Assembly (NCBI GenBank): GCA_903889565.1
Contig: CAISYC010000022.1
Span: 21,877-85,876, forward strand
Length of the DNA: 64,000 nucleotides
Reading direction: 5' to 3'
DNA from: an uncultured beta proteobacterium
Lineage (GTDB): Bacteria; Pseudomonadota; Gammaproteobacteria; Burkholderiales; SG8-41
Shown: positions 47,405 through 58,600 of the stretch, in pieces
Layout of the letters: every line of letters begins with the position of its first letter
Numbering within the stretch: the stretch's first letter is position 1
Program-made: the position numbers and the translations under genes
The notes under the pieces: generated by a model
What the model was told of the DNA's origin: nothing
Databases searched by the model: none
The model's input: the letters and a program-made list of their open reading frames with translations, nothing else

Positions 47405-48214
47405 GTGAGCGAGGTCGCGGCAACCGAAGCGGCGGCGCCGATCGCGCGCTACCGCGGCGAAGCGGTATTGCAACTGCCGCAGGATCTTTATATTCCGCCC
47501 GACGCGCTCGAGGTGTTCCTCGAGACCTTCGAAGGCCCGCTCGACCTGCTGCTGTATCTGATCCGCAAGCACAATCTCGACGTGCTGGACATTCCGATGG
47601 CGCGCCTGACCGCGCAATATCTCGAATACGTCGAGGTCATGCGGCGCAAGAGCCTGGAACTCGCGGCCGAGTATCTGGTGATGGCGGCGGTGCTGATCGA
47701 AATCAAATCACGCATGCTGCTGCCGCGGCCGCCGTCGGCGGTCGCCGAGGAGGAAGACCCGCGTGCGGAACTGGTGCGCCGCCTGCTCGTTTACGAACAG
47801 ATGAAACTCGCCGCACAACGCATCGACGATATTCCGCAACTCGGCCGCGATTACATGCTGGCGCAGGTGTGGGTGGACAAGACCGCCGAATATGTGATGC
47901 CGAACGTCAGTGCCGAGGACCTCCGCCAAGCCTGGCTGTGGCTGCTGCAGCGGGCGAGCGTGAACAAACACCATCGCGTGACGCGCGACCAGTTGTCGGT
48001 GCGCGAACACATGACACTCATTCTGCGCCGATTGCGTGAGGTAAGCTTTCTCGAATTTACCCAGATGTTCTCGCAGGAGGACGGCGTGCCGAAACTGGTG
48101 GTGACGCTGCTGGCGATTCTCGAGCTCGCCCGCGAATCCATGATCGAATTGTCGCAACAAGAGGCCTACGCGCCGATTTACGTAAAGCTGACCCATGGAC
48201 TCACAGTCGTTTGA
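47405..48214 (+). CDS. scpA: Segregation and condensation protein ScpA
   Basis: 269-residue kleisin with GTG start. The N-terminal helical domain contains [25 protein letters not shown] and [18 protein letters not shown]; the C-terminal winged helix lies at about 195-265. It links the SMC heads and ScpB in the condensin complex. It overlaps scpB by 20 bases. Confidence 0.95.
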   Translation: MSEVAATEAAAPIARYRGEAVLQLPQDLYIPPDALEVFLETFEGPLDLLLYLIRKHNLDVLDIPMARLTAQYLEYVEVMRRKSLELAAEYLVMAAVLIEIKSRMLLPRPPSAVAEEEDPRAELVRRLLVYEQMKLAAQRIDDIPQLGRDYMLAQVWVDKTAEYVMPNVSAEDLRQAWLWLLQRASVNKHHRVTRDQLSVREHMTLILRRLREVSFLEFTQMFSQEDGVPKLVVTLLAILELARESMIELSQQEAYAPIYVKLTHGLTVV

Positions 48215-48914
48215 TCTTGAACACGTAAAACACGTGATCGAAGCCGCTTTGCTGACCTCCAGCGAGCCGCTGCAACTGGCCGATTTGAAAAAGCTCTTCG
48301 GCGATGAACTTGGCGAAGAGGTGCTGAGCGAAGCGCTGGCCGGTGTGGCGCAGGGTTGCGAGGGGCGCAGCATAGAACTCGTCAACGTCGCCAGCGGCTG
48401 GCGTTTCCGCACGCGGCCGGAGTACCAGCGCTTCCTCGACCGCATGAATCCGCAGAAGCCGCCGCGCTACTCCCGCGCAGTGCTCGAAACGCTTGCCATC
48501 ATCGCCTACAAACAGCCGGTGACACGCGGAGATATTGAAGACATCCGCGGCGTGGTTGTCTCGACCAACCTGATCAAGGCGCTGGAGGCGCGCGGCTGGA
48601 TCGATGTCGTCGGCCAGCGCGAAGTGCCGGGGCGACCTGAATTGTTCGCCACCACGCGGCAGTTTCTCGATGACCTGAACCTGACGGCATTGACCGATCT
48701 GCCGCCGCTCGACGATCTTGGCCAGTTAATCGAAACCGTCGCGCCGGGGGCGCAAATCGGTGGCGAACCGGTTGACGGCGCGGAACTGGCGGCCGCTGCG
48801 GTCGATGTCGTCGCGGTGGAACCCGGGCCGGATTCAGAGGCCATCGAGGATGATGTAACTATACCCGGTGAGGATACTGCCGACGAAACGGCAGCCGGCC
48901 CGACGCTGAACTAG
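48195..48914 (+). CDS. scpB: Segregation and condensation protein ScpB
   Basis: 239 residues. Two winged-helix domains carry the conserved [24 protein letters not shown] segment (here [20 protein letters not shown]) and [15 protein letters not shown] ~65-residue acidic tail follows. It binds ScpA in the SMC condensin. It is the last gene of the run. Confidence 0.95.
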   Translation: MDSQSFDLEHVKHVIEAALLTSSEPLQLADLKKLFGDELGEEVLSEALAGVAQGCEGRSIELVNVASGWRFRTRPEYQRFLDRMNPQKPPRYSRAVLETLAIIAYKQPVTRGDIEDIRGVVVSTNLIKALEARGWIDVVGQREVPGRPELFATTRQFLDDLNLTALTDLPPLDDLGQLIETVAPGAQIGGEPVDGAELAAAAVDVVAVEPGPDSEAIEDDVTIPGEDTADETAAGPTLN

Positions 48915-48968
48915 CGCGGGTGCTGCACGCGCGTCGGTATTGCAGATGCGAATTTGTCGTGCCGCAGC

Positions 48969-49355
48969 TTAATTCAGGTCGAAGGCGTATTTCTTGAGTT
49001 CCGCCAGCGGCACATATTCGAGCATGGCCTCATGCGTCGCGGCCAGGGCGAGGCGTGGCGCCACGCCGGCCTGCAGGGCTTCGACCCAGCGCAATGCGCA
49101 CAGGCACCAGCAATCGCCGGGTTTTAGTCCCGGAAAGCCGAAATCCGGGTGCGGCGTCGACAGATCGTTGCCGCGCGACTGGCTGAAGGCGAGAAATTCG
49201 GCGGTCACTCGCACACAAACCACATGAGCGCCGGCGTCGTCGTTGCCGCTATTGCAGCAGCTGTCGCGGTAAAAGCCGGTCAGCGGCCGTTCGCTGCAGG
49301 GTTGCAGCAGTCCGCCGAGGACATTACGCGGAATGTTGTCCGAATCTCTTTGCAC
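48969..49355 (-). CDS. DUF2237 family protein
   Basis: 128 residues from GTG 49355, which gives MQRDSDNIPRNVLGG near the family start (a TTG at 49394 is possible). Conserved Cys-rich segments are PCSERPLTGFYRDSCC, ACVVCVRVT-like (here AHVVCVRVT) and KPGDCWCLCALRW, with the C-terminal AMLEYVPLAELKKYA. The function of DUF2237 is unknown. It is convergent with scpB and divergent from the efflux operon. Confidence 0.85.
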   Translation of the reverse strand: MQRDSDNIPRNVLGGLLQPCSERPLTGFYRDSCCNSGNDDAGAHVVCVRVTAEFLAFSQSRGNDLSTPHPDFGFPGLKPGDCWCLCALRWVEALQAGVAPRLALAATHEAMLEYVPLAELKKYAFDLN

Positions 49356-49518
49356 CTGGCATGACCGTCGAAAATTGTGGCGAGTCTGCGACAAAGTCGG
49401 GCCCGGATCAACCGGTATCGGCGAGTGCAGCGGGCCATTGGATCAATTTATGCAGTACAGTGTTATCATGCGCCGTTAGTGTGGTTTCACCATAAAAATA
49501 AAACGTGTCTGAGGGGCA

Positions 49519-51039
49519 ATGGGTCGTCTGAGGGTTTTCTCGTTCGCGGGGATATTGTGCGTGGCCGGCCACTGTGCCGCCGCGGGGCTTGATCTCTTCA
49601 AGGTCGATCCTTTCAAAACTGAAGGCATGACGGCGCCGGCCCCCAACATGAAGTGGGTGCCCGACCGGCCATTGCCCGAAGTCGGCAAGCCCGATCAGGC
49701 GCCGGTTGTGCCCTCCCAGTTCAAGGGGCCGCTGTCGCTGGCGGATTTGACCGACCTGGCCCTGTTGCTCAATCCGCGGACGCACCAGGCATGGCTGTCG
49801 GCGCGTTCCGAAGCGGCCGCACTAGGCATCGAAAAGGCCGACGATTGGCCGACCATCACCGGGTTGTACCGCAACCAGATCAGCCGCAATATTTCGGCAA
49901 CCACCGGCTTGCCGGTCCCGGTGCAGACGATTTACGGCCCGAGTGTCAGCCTGAGCTGGTTGCTGTTCGACTTCGGTCAGAATGCCGCAGCCAAGGATGC
50001 GGCGAATTTCCGCCTGCTGGCGGCCAACCTGACACAGAACCGCACCCTGCAGGAGGTGGCGACCCAGGTCGAGCAGGCGTATTACCGCGTGCTGGCATTT
50101 GATTATCTGGTGCGTGCCAGCCGCGAGTCGCTGAAGAATTTTGAAACCGCGCTCGACGCCACGCAGCGTCGCCGCACCTCGGGACTCGCCACCGCCGGCG
50201 ACGAATACCGTGCCGAAACCCAGGTCGGGCAGGCGCAGCTCGTGCTGACGCGCAACGAAGGCGAAATGTCGAAGGCGCGCGGCATGCTGGCGAACACGGT
50301 TGGTTTGCCGGTGCAGTATCCGCTCGAACTCAAACCGGTGGCCGAACTGCCGCCGGTATCGGTGCTCAGTCAGTCGATCGACGAACTGATCGAGAAAGCC
50401 AAGCAGAATCGCCCGGATCTGCTGGCGGCCGAGGCGCGCGCGCGGTCGGCGCGCTCGACCGCGCTGGCAACATCGCGCGCCGGCTTGCCGTCGCTTACGT
50501 TTTTGGCCAATTACGGCATGATCAATTACACGAACAGTGGTACGAATATATATGCCTATGGCGCGACCACGCCGCTGACGGGCTCCGCGCTGGCGAACGT
50601 GATTTCACAGCGGCCGGAGCAGGATACCTACGCGTTCGGATTCAACCTCAATATTCCGATTTTCAGCGGCTTCAAGGATACCTATAGCACCAAACGAGCG
50701 GATGAACTCGCCGCGCAGGCGGAGAGCGCGCGCGACCAGTTGCTGAGCGCCACCGAGATGGACGTCTGGCAGGCGTATTACGATCTGCAGACTTCGGCGT
50801 CCAGCGTGAACAGCGCGACCAATCTGGTCAAGAGCGCCACCGAGTCGGCGGCGGCATCGGCTGCGCGCTACAAGGCCGGTGTTGGCAACCTGCTCGATTT
50901 CATCACCGCGCAACTCGACGATACCAATGCCAGAGTCGCGCAAATCCAGTCCTATCTCGACTGGTACAGCGCGTTGTCGCGACTCAATTTTGCGCTGGGT
51001 GCTTCCGACTCGGCGGTGGTGAAGGCGGGTGCGCGATGA
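49519..51039 (+). CDS. Outer-membrane efflux protein (TolC/OprM family)
   Basis: 506 residues. An N-terminal signal peptide (MGRLRVFSFAGILCVAGHCAA-type, cleaved near 22) is followed by two repeats of the outer-membrane factor domain with long Ala/Gln-rich coiled coils (about 85-260 and 285-495). It should form the trimeric outer-membrane channel for the adaptor and RND pumps encoded next. It is the first gene of the efflux operon. Confidence 0.9.
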   Translation: MGRLRVFSFAGILCVAGHCAAAGLDLFKVDPFKTEGMTAPAPNMKWVPDRPLPEVGKPDQAPVVPSQFKGPLSLADLTDLALLLNPRTHQAWLSARSEAAALGIEKADDWPTITGLYRNQISRNISATTGLPVPVQTIYGPSVSLSWLLFDFGQNAAAKDAANFRLLAANLTQNRTLQEVATQVEQAYYRVLAFDYLVRASRESLKNFETALDATQRRRTSGLATAGDEYRAETQVGQAQLVLTRNEGEMSKARGMLANTVGLPVQYPLELKPVAELPPVSVLSQSIDELIEKAKQNRPDLLAAEARARSARSTALATSRAGLPSLTFLANYGMINYTNSGTNIYAYGATTPLTGSALANVISQRPEQDTYAFGFNLNIPIFSGFKDTYSTKRADELAAQAESARDQLLSATEMDVWQAYYDLQTSASSVNSATNLVKSATESAAASAARYKAGVGNLLDFITAQLDDTNARVAQIQSYLDWYSALSRLNFALGASDSAVVKAGAR

Positions 51040-51112
51040 TGCAGAGCCGCCTTGCCGTCGCGCGCTGCAATGATGTTTCCGGACTGATGCCGTAATTTTT
51101 TCGAGATCGATC

Positions 51113-52384
51113 ATGAAGCCCATACTAAAAATCATTCTGGTCGCAGCGGTCATTGCAGGTGGCTATTACGGCTGGAAAACCTATGCGCCCAAGGATGGCG
51201 ATGCGGCGCCGGCCAAAGCGGCCAAGGGCGAGGGCAAAGGCGGGCGCCGCGGTCCCGGCGGCCCGCTCACCGTAAGCACTGTCACCGTAGCGCCGCAAGC
51301 AATGCCGATGGTCATCGATGCCGTCGGCACCGTGGAGTCCGAGCACAGCGTCGCCGTGCGCGCCCAGATCAGCGGCGTGCTGCAAAACGTGTTTTTCACG
51401 GAGGGCGATTACGTCAAGCAGGGGCAGCCTCTGTTTCGCATCGATCCGCGTTCCGCGCAGGCGGCAGTCGATCAGGCCAGCGCCGCAGTCGAGCGCGATC
51501 GCGCCCAGCTGCAGCAGGCGCAGGCACAGGAGGCGCGCCTGCGTCCGCTGATGGAAAAGGATTACGTCACGCGCCAGGAATACGATTTGGCATTGACGCA
51601 GGTGAAGTCGCTGGAATCGACGGTGAATGCCAACCGCGCAGCGCTGGATCAGGCCAAACTGCAAATGTCCTATTCCGAGGTGGTGGCGCCGATCGCCGGG
51701 CGTACCGGCAGCCTTGCGGTGAAGGCAGGCAATCTCGTCAGTGCCGGTGGCGCCGAACCGCTGGTCGTCATCAACAGCACCCGGCCGATTCTGGTCACGA
51801 TGAGCGTGCCGCAGCGCCGGTTGGAGGACGTCAGACGTTACTGGAACACGCCTGACCTGAAGGTCGAAATCAGCGCGAATCCCGGCGGCCCCGTCATCGC
51901 CAAGGGTTCGCTGGTTTTCATCGACAATACGGTCAATGTGCAAACCGGCACCATTACGCTGAAGGCGCGTGTCGGCAACGAGCACGAGGAATTGTGGCCG
52001 GGCCAGTTTATTTCCGCGCGCATCGTGCTGCGCGTTGACAAGGATGCGCTGGCGCTGCCGGAGACTGCAGTGCAACCGGGGCAGGATAATTCCTTCGTTT
52101 ATGTTGTACGCAATGGCAAGGCGGTGATGCAGGTGGTAAAGATCGCCCGCCAGGTCGGCGACAGGGTTGTGATTGAAACGGGCGTCGCGCCCGGCGATCA
52201 GGTGGTCGCCAAGGTGCCGTTCGCGCTGACCGACGGCGCCGCGGTGGTTGTCGAGGGCGAGGCCAAGGGCGCTTCGACGTCGAAGAAGCAGGATTCCAGC
52301 GAGGGCGACGCCAAGGGCGGTTCGCCCGAGAAGACCAAGCAGGATCGCAACGAGGGCAACGCCAAACAGGGCGCCAAGTCCTAG
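51113..52384 (+). CDS. RND efflux periplasmic adaptor (MdtA-like)
   Basis: 423 residues. An N-terminal anchor (about 5-22) precedes a lipoyl/hairpin domain: VRAQISGVLQNVFFTEGDYVKQGQPLFRIDPR, then an Ala/Gln-rich helical hairpin and YSEVVAPIAGRTGSLAVKAGNLV. The beta-barrel domain follows, and the ~45-residue tail is rich in Lys, Glu, Gly and Ser. It bridges the inner-membrane pumps and the TolC-like channel. It lies 40 bases before the first pump gene. Confidence 0.92.
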   Translation: MKPILKIILVAAVIAGGYYGWKTYAPKDGDAAPAKAAKGEGKGGRRGPGGPLTVSTVTVAPQAMPMVIDAVGTVESEHSVAVRAQISGVLQNVFFTEGDYVKQGQPLFRIDPRSAQAAVDQASAAVERDRAQLQQAQAQEARLRPLMEKDYVTRQEYDLALTQVKSLESTVNANRAALDQAKLQMSYSEVVAPIAGRTGSLAVKAGNLVSAGGAEPLVVINSTRPILVTMSVPQRRLEDVRRYWNTPDLKVEISANPGGPVIAKGSLVFIDNTVNVQTGTITLKARVGNEHEELWPGQFISARIVLRVDKDALALPETAVQPGQDNSFVYVVRNGKAVMQVVKIARQVGDRVVIETGVAPGDQVVAKVPFALTDGAAVVVEGEAKGASTSKKQDSSEGDAKGGSPEKTKQDRNEGNAKQGAKS

Positions 52385-52424
52385 CTGCAGTTCCGCGTTG
52401 TTGTGATGCCCAAGGAGGGCGACC

Positions 52425-55400
52425 ATGAATATATCCCGCGTATTCATTGAGCGGCCCGTCGCGAGCAGTGTGTTGTTTGCCTCCATTCTGTTTTTCGGAT
52501 GGCTCGGTTTTCAGACGCTGCCCGTTAATGACCTGCCGAATGTGGATTTCCCGACGATTTCCGTGACTGCCGTGCTGCCCGGCGGCAGCCCTGAGGTCAT
52601 GGCGAACACCGTGGCGTTGCCGCTGGAGCGCGCCTTCAGCCAGATTCCGGGGATCGACGAAATGACTTCCTCGTCGACCAACGGAAACACGCGCATTACG
52701 CTGACTTTTTCACTCGACCGGGATATCGATTCGGCAGCGCAGGATGTGCAGACAGGCATCGCACAGGCCGTGCGCTTCCTGCCGAGCGACATGGATCCGC
52801 CGTCACTGCGCAAGCTGAATCCGGCCGACGCGCCGGTGCTGATCCTCGCCGTGTCGGCGAAGAACGTGCCGATGTCGGACCTCGACAAGTTTGCGGACTC
52901 GCATATTTCGCAGCGCTTTTCGACAGTCAACGGCGTCGCCCAGGTGCAGGTATTCGGTTCGCAGAAATATGCCGTGCGCCTGTTCGTCGACCCCAATGCG
53001 CTGGCGTCGCGTGGACTCGGCATGGACAAGGTGGTGCGGGCGGTGCAGACCGCTAACGCCAATCTGCCGTCCGGCGCATTGCAGGGTACGGCGCGTAACT
53101 TTACGGTCAAGTCTGACGGCGGATTGAACCGGGCGGCCGATTTCAGCCCACTGATCATCGCCTACAAGAACGGCAAGCCGGTGCGCTTTTCCGACATCGG
53201 TCATGCCGAAGACGGCGTCGAAAACGAACGCGTCATCAGCTGGCACAACGGCGACCGCGCCGAACTGCTTGCAGTTTACCGTCAGCCCGGCGCAAACACG
53301 GTGGAAGTGGTCGAGAAACTGAAGGAAATGCTGCCTTCGATCGAAAAAGAGGCGCCGGCCGGCACCTCGGTCAAGGTGGTGATCGACCGTTCCGAATTCA
53401 TCCGCGATTCGATACACGACGTGAATTTCACGCTGATTCTTTCGATCGTGCTGGTGGTCGGCGTGATCCTGGTTTTTCTGTGCAATGTGCGGGCGACCCT
53501 GGTCACGGCGCTGGTGCTGCCGGCGTCGATACTCGGCACCTTCGCCGTCATGCACATGATCGGTTTCAGCCTGAACAACCTGTCGCTGATGGCGATCACG
53601 CTGGCGGTCGGATTTGTGGTCGATGACGCCATCGTGGTGCTCGAAAACATCACGCGCCACATGGAAATGGGCAAGGAGCGCCTGCAGGCCTCGCTCGACG
53701 GCGCCAAGGAGATTTCCACCACGGTCATCACCATGACGACCGCGCTGACGATCGTGTTTGTGCCCATCATGTTCATGCAGGGCATGATCGGCCGGCTGTT
53801 TCGCGAATTTGCCGTCACTGTCGGTGTGGCGGTGCTGATATCGGGTCTGCTCTCGCTGTCGATCACGCCGATGCTGTGCAGCCGCATTCTGAAGCCTTCG
53901 CACGAGCGCGGTTGGCTGTTCCGCTGGTCCGAGCGCATGCTCGATCTGGCGCGCGACGGCTATCTGGCAAGCCTGCGTTGGGTGCTTGGCTATCGCGGCG
54001 TCGTGCTCATCGGTTCGGCAGTCGTGCTGGTTTTCATGGGCGTGCTCTACAACACCGTGTCGAAGGGTTTTATTCCGCGCCAGGACACCGGCGTCATCAA
54101 CGGCATCACGCGTGCGCGCGAAGGCACGACCTTCAAGACCACGTCGGGAACGCAACAGAGCCTCGGCGCGCTGATCGCTGAAAACAAAAACGTTGAATCC
54201 GTGCTGTCGACGGCCGGGCAGGGCGCGGCCGGGGAGTTTGGCGACAATCTGGGCCGCTTTATCATCCGCCTCAAATCGAAGGCCAGCGGCGATCGTCAGG
54301 CGGGGGCGGATGAAGTCATCCAGCAAATCCGGCGTCAGGCGGCCGGCAATCAAAACGTCCAGTTGTTTCTGTCCAATCCGCCGGCGATCCGCATCGGTGG
54401 TACCGTGTCGCCCAGCGATTACATTTATACGCTGACCGGCCCCGATCTTCAGCAACTCTACCGTCCGGGCGCGGAGATGCTGGCGCGGCTGGCGGCGCTG
54501 CCGATACTGCAGGACGTGACGACCAATCTGCAACTGGCAAACCCGGAGATCCAACTGAATATTCTGCGCGACCGCGCGTCGGCCCTCGGCATTTCGTCGG
54601 AACAGATCGAGGGCGCGTTGTATAACGCATTTGGCGGCCGCAAGGTCAGCACCCTGTTCGGCGCCTCCGACCAGTATCAGGTGATGTTCGAGGTCGACCG
54701 TCGCTACCAGAGCGACATCAATTCGATGGAATCGATTTTCATCCAGAGCCCGGCGGGTTCGATGGTGCCGTTGAGCGCGGTCGCCGAGATCAGAAGCGGC
54801 GTGGGGCCGGTGTCGGTGGCACACTCGGGCCAGCTGCCGGCGGTGATCCTGTCCTTCAATCTCGCGCCCGGCGTGTCGGTTGGCGAAGCGGTTGATGCGA
54901 TCGAAGGCATCGCCAAGGAGGTTTTGCCGGAAACCATCACCGGCGAATTTGCCGGTAACGCCAAAGCCTTCCAGGCCGCATTCCGCTCGCTGCCACTGCT
55001 GCTGGCGATCACCGTGATTCTGATCTACATGATCCTCGCGATTCTGTATGAACATTACGGCTATCCGTTGACCATTTTGACCGCGCTGCCGTTTGCAGGA
55101 TTCGGCGCGTTGCTGACGCTGATTTTGTTCGGTCAGGAACTGAATATTTTCAGTTTCGTCGGCATTATTCTGTTGATCGGTCTGGTCAAGAAAAACGGCA
55201 TCATGATGGTCGACTTCGCGCTGCAGACGCAGCGTGAACGCGGGATGTCGCCGAGCGAGGCGATCGTCGAAGCCTGTAACGTTCGATTCCGCCCGATCAT
55301 GATGACGACGATGGCGGCGATTTTCGCCACCCTGCCGATCGCGATGGGGCTGGGCGCCGGTGCGGAAACGCGCCAGCCGCTCGGTATCGCGGTGGTAGGC

Positions 55401-55523
55401 GGGTTGGTGTTTTCGCAGTTCCTGACGCTCTATGTGACACCGGTGTTTTTTGTCAGCATGGATCAGGCGGTGAAATATTTCAGGCGGCGCAAGGGCAAAG
55501 ACGCAATTGAGGCTGCGGGCTGA
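52425..55523 (+). CDS. RND multidrug efflux permease, copy 1 (MdtB/MdtC-like)
   Basis: 1032-residue HAE1-type RND pump with twelve membrane helices and two large periplasmic loops. The proton-relay aspartates are in GFVVDDAIVVLEN of helix 4. The start MNISRVFIERPVASSVLFAS is typical of MdtB/MdtC. It is about as similar to the next gene as recent paralogues are, and one 125-base block is identical in both. It probably works with the adaptor and outer-membrane factor upstream. Confidence 0.94.
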   Translation: MNISRVFIERPVASSVLFASILFFGWLGFQTLPVNDLPNVDFPTISVTAVLPGGSPEVMANTVALPLERAFSQIPGIDEMTSSSTNGNTRITLTFSLDRDIDSAAQDVQTGIAQAVRFLPSDMDPPSLRKLNPADAPVLILAVSAKNVPMSDLDKFADSHISQRFSTVNGVAQVQVFGSQKYAVRLFVDPNALASRGLGMDKVVRAVQTANANLPSGALQGTARNFTVKSDGGLNRAADFSPLIIAYKNGKPVRFSDIGHAEDGVENERVISWHNGDRAELLAVYRQPGANTVEVVEKLKEMLPSIEKEAPAGTSVKVVIDRSEFIRDSIHDVNFTLILSIVLVVGVILVFLCNVRATLVTALVLPASILGTFAVMHMIGFSLNNLSLMAITLAVGFVVDDAIVVLENITRHMEMGKERLQASLDGAKEISTTVITMTTALTIVFVPIMFMQGMIGRLFREFAVTVGVAVLISGLLSLSITPMLCSRILKPSHERGWLFRWSERMLDLARDGYLASLRWVLGYRGVVLIGSAVVLVFMGVLYNTVSKGFIPRQDTGVINGITRAREGTTFKTTSGTQQSLGALIAENKNVESVLSTAGQGAAGEFGDNLGRFIIRLKSKASGDRQAGADEVIQQIRRQAAGNQNVQLFLSNPPAIRIGGTVSPSDYIYTLTGPDLQQLYRPGAEMLARLAALPILQDVTTNLQLANPEIQLNILRDRASALGISSEQIEGALYNAFGGRKVSTLFGASDQYQVMFEVDRRYQSDINSMESIFIQSPAGSMVPLSAVAEIRSGVGPVSVAHSGQLPAVILSFNLAPGVSVGEAVDAIEGIAKEVLPETITGEFAGNAKAFQAAFRSLPLLLAITVILIYMILAILYEHYGYPLTILTALPFAGFGALLTLILFGQELNIFSFVGIILLIGLVKKNGIMMVDFALQTQRERGMSPSEAIVEACNVRFRPIMMTTMAAIFATLPIAMGLGAGAETRQPLGIAVVGGLVFSQFLTLYVTPVFFVSMDQAVKYFRRRKGKDAIEAAG

Positions 55524-55632
55524 TTTGTGTTGACACTGCCCGGTCGGTGTAATACCGGCTGGTTCATCCGCCGTGTAACGCCGCCCTAAATTTTGCGGCT
55601 GCGACCATGGTAGATATTCAGGAGTCGATGGC

Positions 55633-58600
55633 ATGAACGTTTCAAAAATTTTCATCGAGCGGCCGGTTGCCAGCAGCGTTTTGTTCGCTTCCATCCTGTT
55701 TTTCGGCTGGCTGGGATTTCAGTCGCTGCCGGTGAACGATCTGCCCAACGTCGATTTCCCGACTATCTCGGTGACGGCGGTGCTGCCCGGCGGCAGCCCA
55801 GAAGTCATGGCTAATACCGTGGCGTTGCCGCTCGAGCGCGCTTTCAGCCAGATTCCGGGTGTCGACGAAATGACCTCGTCGTCTACCACCGGCAATACGC
55901 GGATCACGATGACGTTCTCGCTCGACCGCGATATCGATGCCGCTGCACAGGATGTGCAGACCGGCATCGCGCAGGCGATCCGTTTTCTGCCAAGCGACAT
56001 GGACCCGCCGTCGCTGCGCAAGGTCAATCCCGCCGATTCGCCGGTTTTGTATCTGGCGGTATCGGCAAAAAATGTTCCGATGTCGGATCTCGACAAGTTC
56101 GCCGATTCGCATATTTCGCAACGCTTCTCCACCGTCAACGGTGTGGCCCAGGTGCAGGTGTTCGGCTCGCAGAAATATGCGGTGCGCCTGTTCGTCGATC
56201 CCAACGCGCTGGCGACGCGCGGTCTCGGCCTCGATCAGGTGGTGGATTCCATACGCACCGCCAATGCAAACCTGCCCTCGGGCGCGCTGCAGGGCGACGC
56301 GCGTAATTTCACGGTGAAATCCAACGGAGGTCTCGGTCACGCGGCCGACTTCAATCCGGTGATCATCGCCTACAAAAACGGCAAGGCCGTGCGCCTGTCC
56401 GATATCGGCCATGCCGAGGATGGCGTCGAAAACGAACGGGTTCTGAGCTGGTACAACGGCGACCGTGCGGAACTGCTCGCCGTTTACCGTCAGCCCGGCG
56501 CGAACACCGTCGAGGTGGTCGAGAAGTTGAAGGACATGCTGCCGTCGATCGAGCGCGAGGCGCCCGCCGGCACCTCAGTGAAGGTCGTGATCGACCGCTC
56601 CGAATTCATCCGCGATTCGATACACGAGGTGAATTTCACGCTCGTGCTGTCGATATTCCTGGTGGTGGCGGTGATTCTCGCCTTCCTGCGCAATGTGCGC
56701 GCGACACTGGTCACCGCGCTGGTGCTGCCAGCGGCGGTGCTTGGCACTTTTGCCGTCATGCATCTGGTCGGCTTCAGCCTGAACAACCTGTCGCTGATGG
56801 CGATCACGCTGGCGGTCGGATTTGTGGTCGATGACGCCATCGTGGTGCTCGAAAACATCACGCGCCACATGGAAATGGGCAAGGAGCGCCTGCAGGCGTC
56901 GATCGAGGGCGCCAAGGAGATTTTCTCCACCGTGGTAACAATGACCGCGGCGTTGACGATCGTGTTCGTTCCCATCATGTTCATGCAGGGCATGATCGGC
57001 CGCCTGTTCCGCGAGTTTGCGGTGACTGTGGGCGTGTCGATTCTGATTTCGGGGGTCGTTTCCCTGACCATCACGCCGATGCTGTGCAGCCGCATGCTGA
57101 CAACCACGCATGATGAAAAGCATGGCTGGCTGTTTAACTGGTCGGAAAAAATGTTCGACGTGGCGCGCGATTTTTATATCGACACGCTGCGTCTGGTATT
57201 GCGTTTCCGCGGCACCGTCCTGCTGGGCTCGGCGGTGGTTCTGCTGTTTATGGGCGTGCTTTACGATACCGTCTCCAAGGGTTTCATTCCGCGTCAGGAC
57301 ACCGGCGTCATTAACGGCGTGACGCGCGCGCGCGAGGGCACCACGTTTAAAACGACGATCGGCACGATACAGTCGCTCGGTGAATTGATCGGCAAAAACA
57401 AGAATGTCGAATCCGTGCTGTCGACGGCGGGGCAAGGCGCGGGGGGTGAATTCGGCGATAACGTCGGACGTTTCGTAATCCGGCTGAAATCCAAAGCGGA
57501 CGGCACGCGGACTGACGGTGCCGATGAGGTCATCCAGCAGATCCGGCGCGAAGCGCGCGCCAACACGAACGTGCAGTTGTTTTTGTCAAATCCGCCGGCA
57601 ATTCGCATCGGCGGCACGGTTTCAACCAGCGACTATATCTACACTCTGACCGGCACCGACCTGCAGAGTCTGTACGGGCCCGGCCAGAAAATGCTGGCGC
57701 GGCTCGCGGCGTTGCCGATCCTGCAGGACGTATCGACCAACCTGCAGCTGTCAAATCCAGAAATCCAGCTGAAGATACTCAGGGACCGCGCGTCCCTGCT
57801 CGGCATAACGTCGGAACAGATCGAGTCCGTTCTTTACAACGCATTCGGCGGGCGCAAGATCAGCACGCTGTTCGGCGCCTCCGATCAATACCAGGTCATG
57901 TTTGAAGTGGACCGGCGTTACCAGACCGACATCAACGCAATGAATTCGATTTTTGTCCGCAGCGACACCGGGCTCATGATTCCGATGAGTGCGGTGGCGG
58001 AGATCAAGAGCGGCGTCGGACCGGTATCGGTGGCCCATTCGGGACAGTTGCCGGCGGTGATTCTGTCGTTCAACCTGGCGCCCGGGGTGTCGGTGGGCGA
58101 CGCGGTTTCGGCGATCGAAGGCATCGCGAAGGAAGTTCTGCCCGACACGATTACCGGCGAGTTTGCCGGTAACGCCAAGGCTTTCCAGGCTGCATTTCAG
58201 TCACTGCCGGTACTGCTGGCGATTACGGTCATACTCATTTACATGATTCTGGCGATACTGTACGAGCACTACGGTTATCCATTGACCATTCTGACCGCGT
58301 TGCCGTTTGCCGGATTCGGCGCCTTGCTGATGCTGATTATTTTCCGGCAGGAGCTCAATATTTTCAGTTTTGTCGGTATTATCCTGCTCGTCGGCCTGGT
58401 CAAGAAGAACGGCATCATGATGGTCGACTTCGCTTTGCAGATGCAGCGCGAGCGGGGCATGCTTCCGATGGAGGCCATCGTCGAAGCCTGTAAAGTGCGT
58501 TTTCGTCCGATCATGATGACCACCATGGCGGCGATTTTCTCCACGCTGCCGATTGCGCTGGGCCTGGGCGCCGGCGCCGAAACGCGGCGTCCCCTCGGCA

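Noticed and set aside
52803..55694. 963-residue minus-strand frame opposite RND copy 1
   Set aside because: His/Arg/Gln-rich antisense shadow; crosses the gap between the two pump genes without a plausible start.
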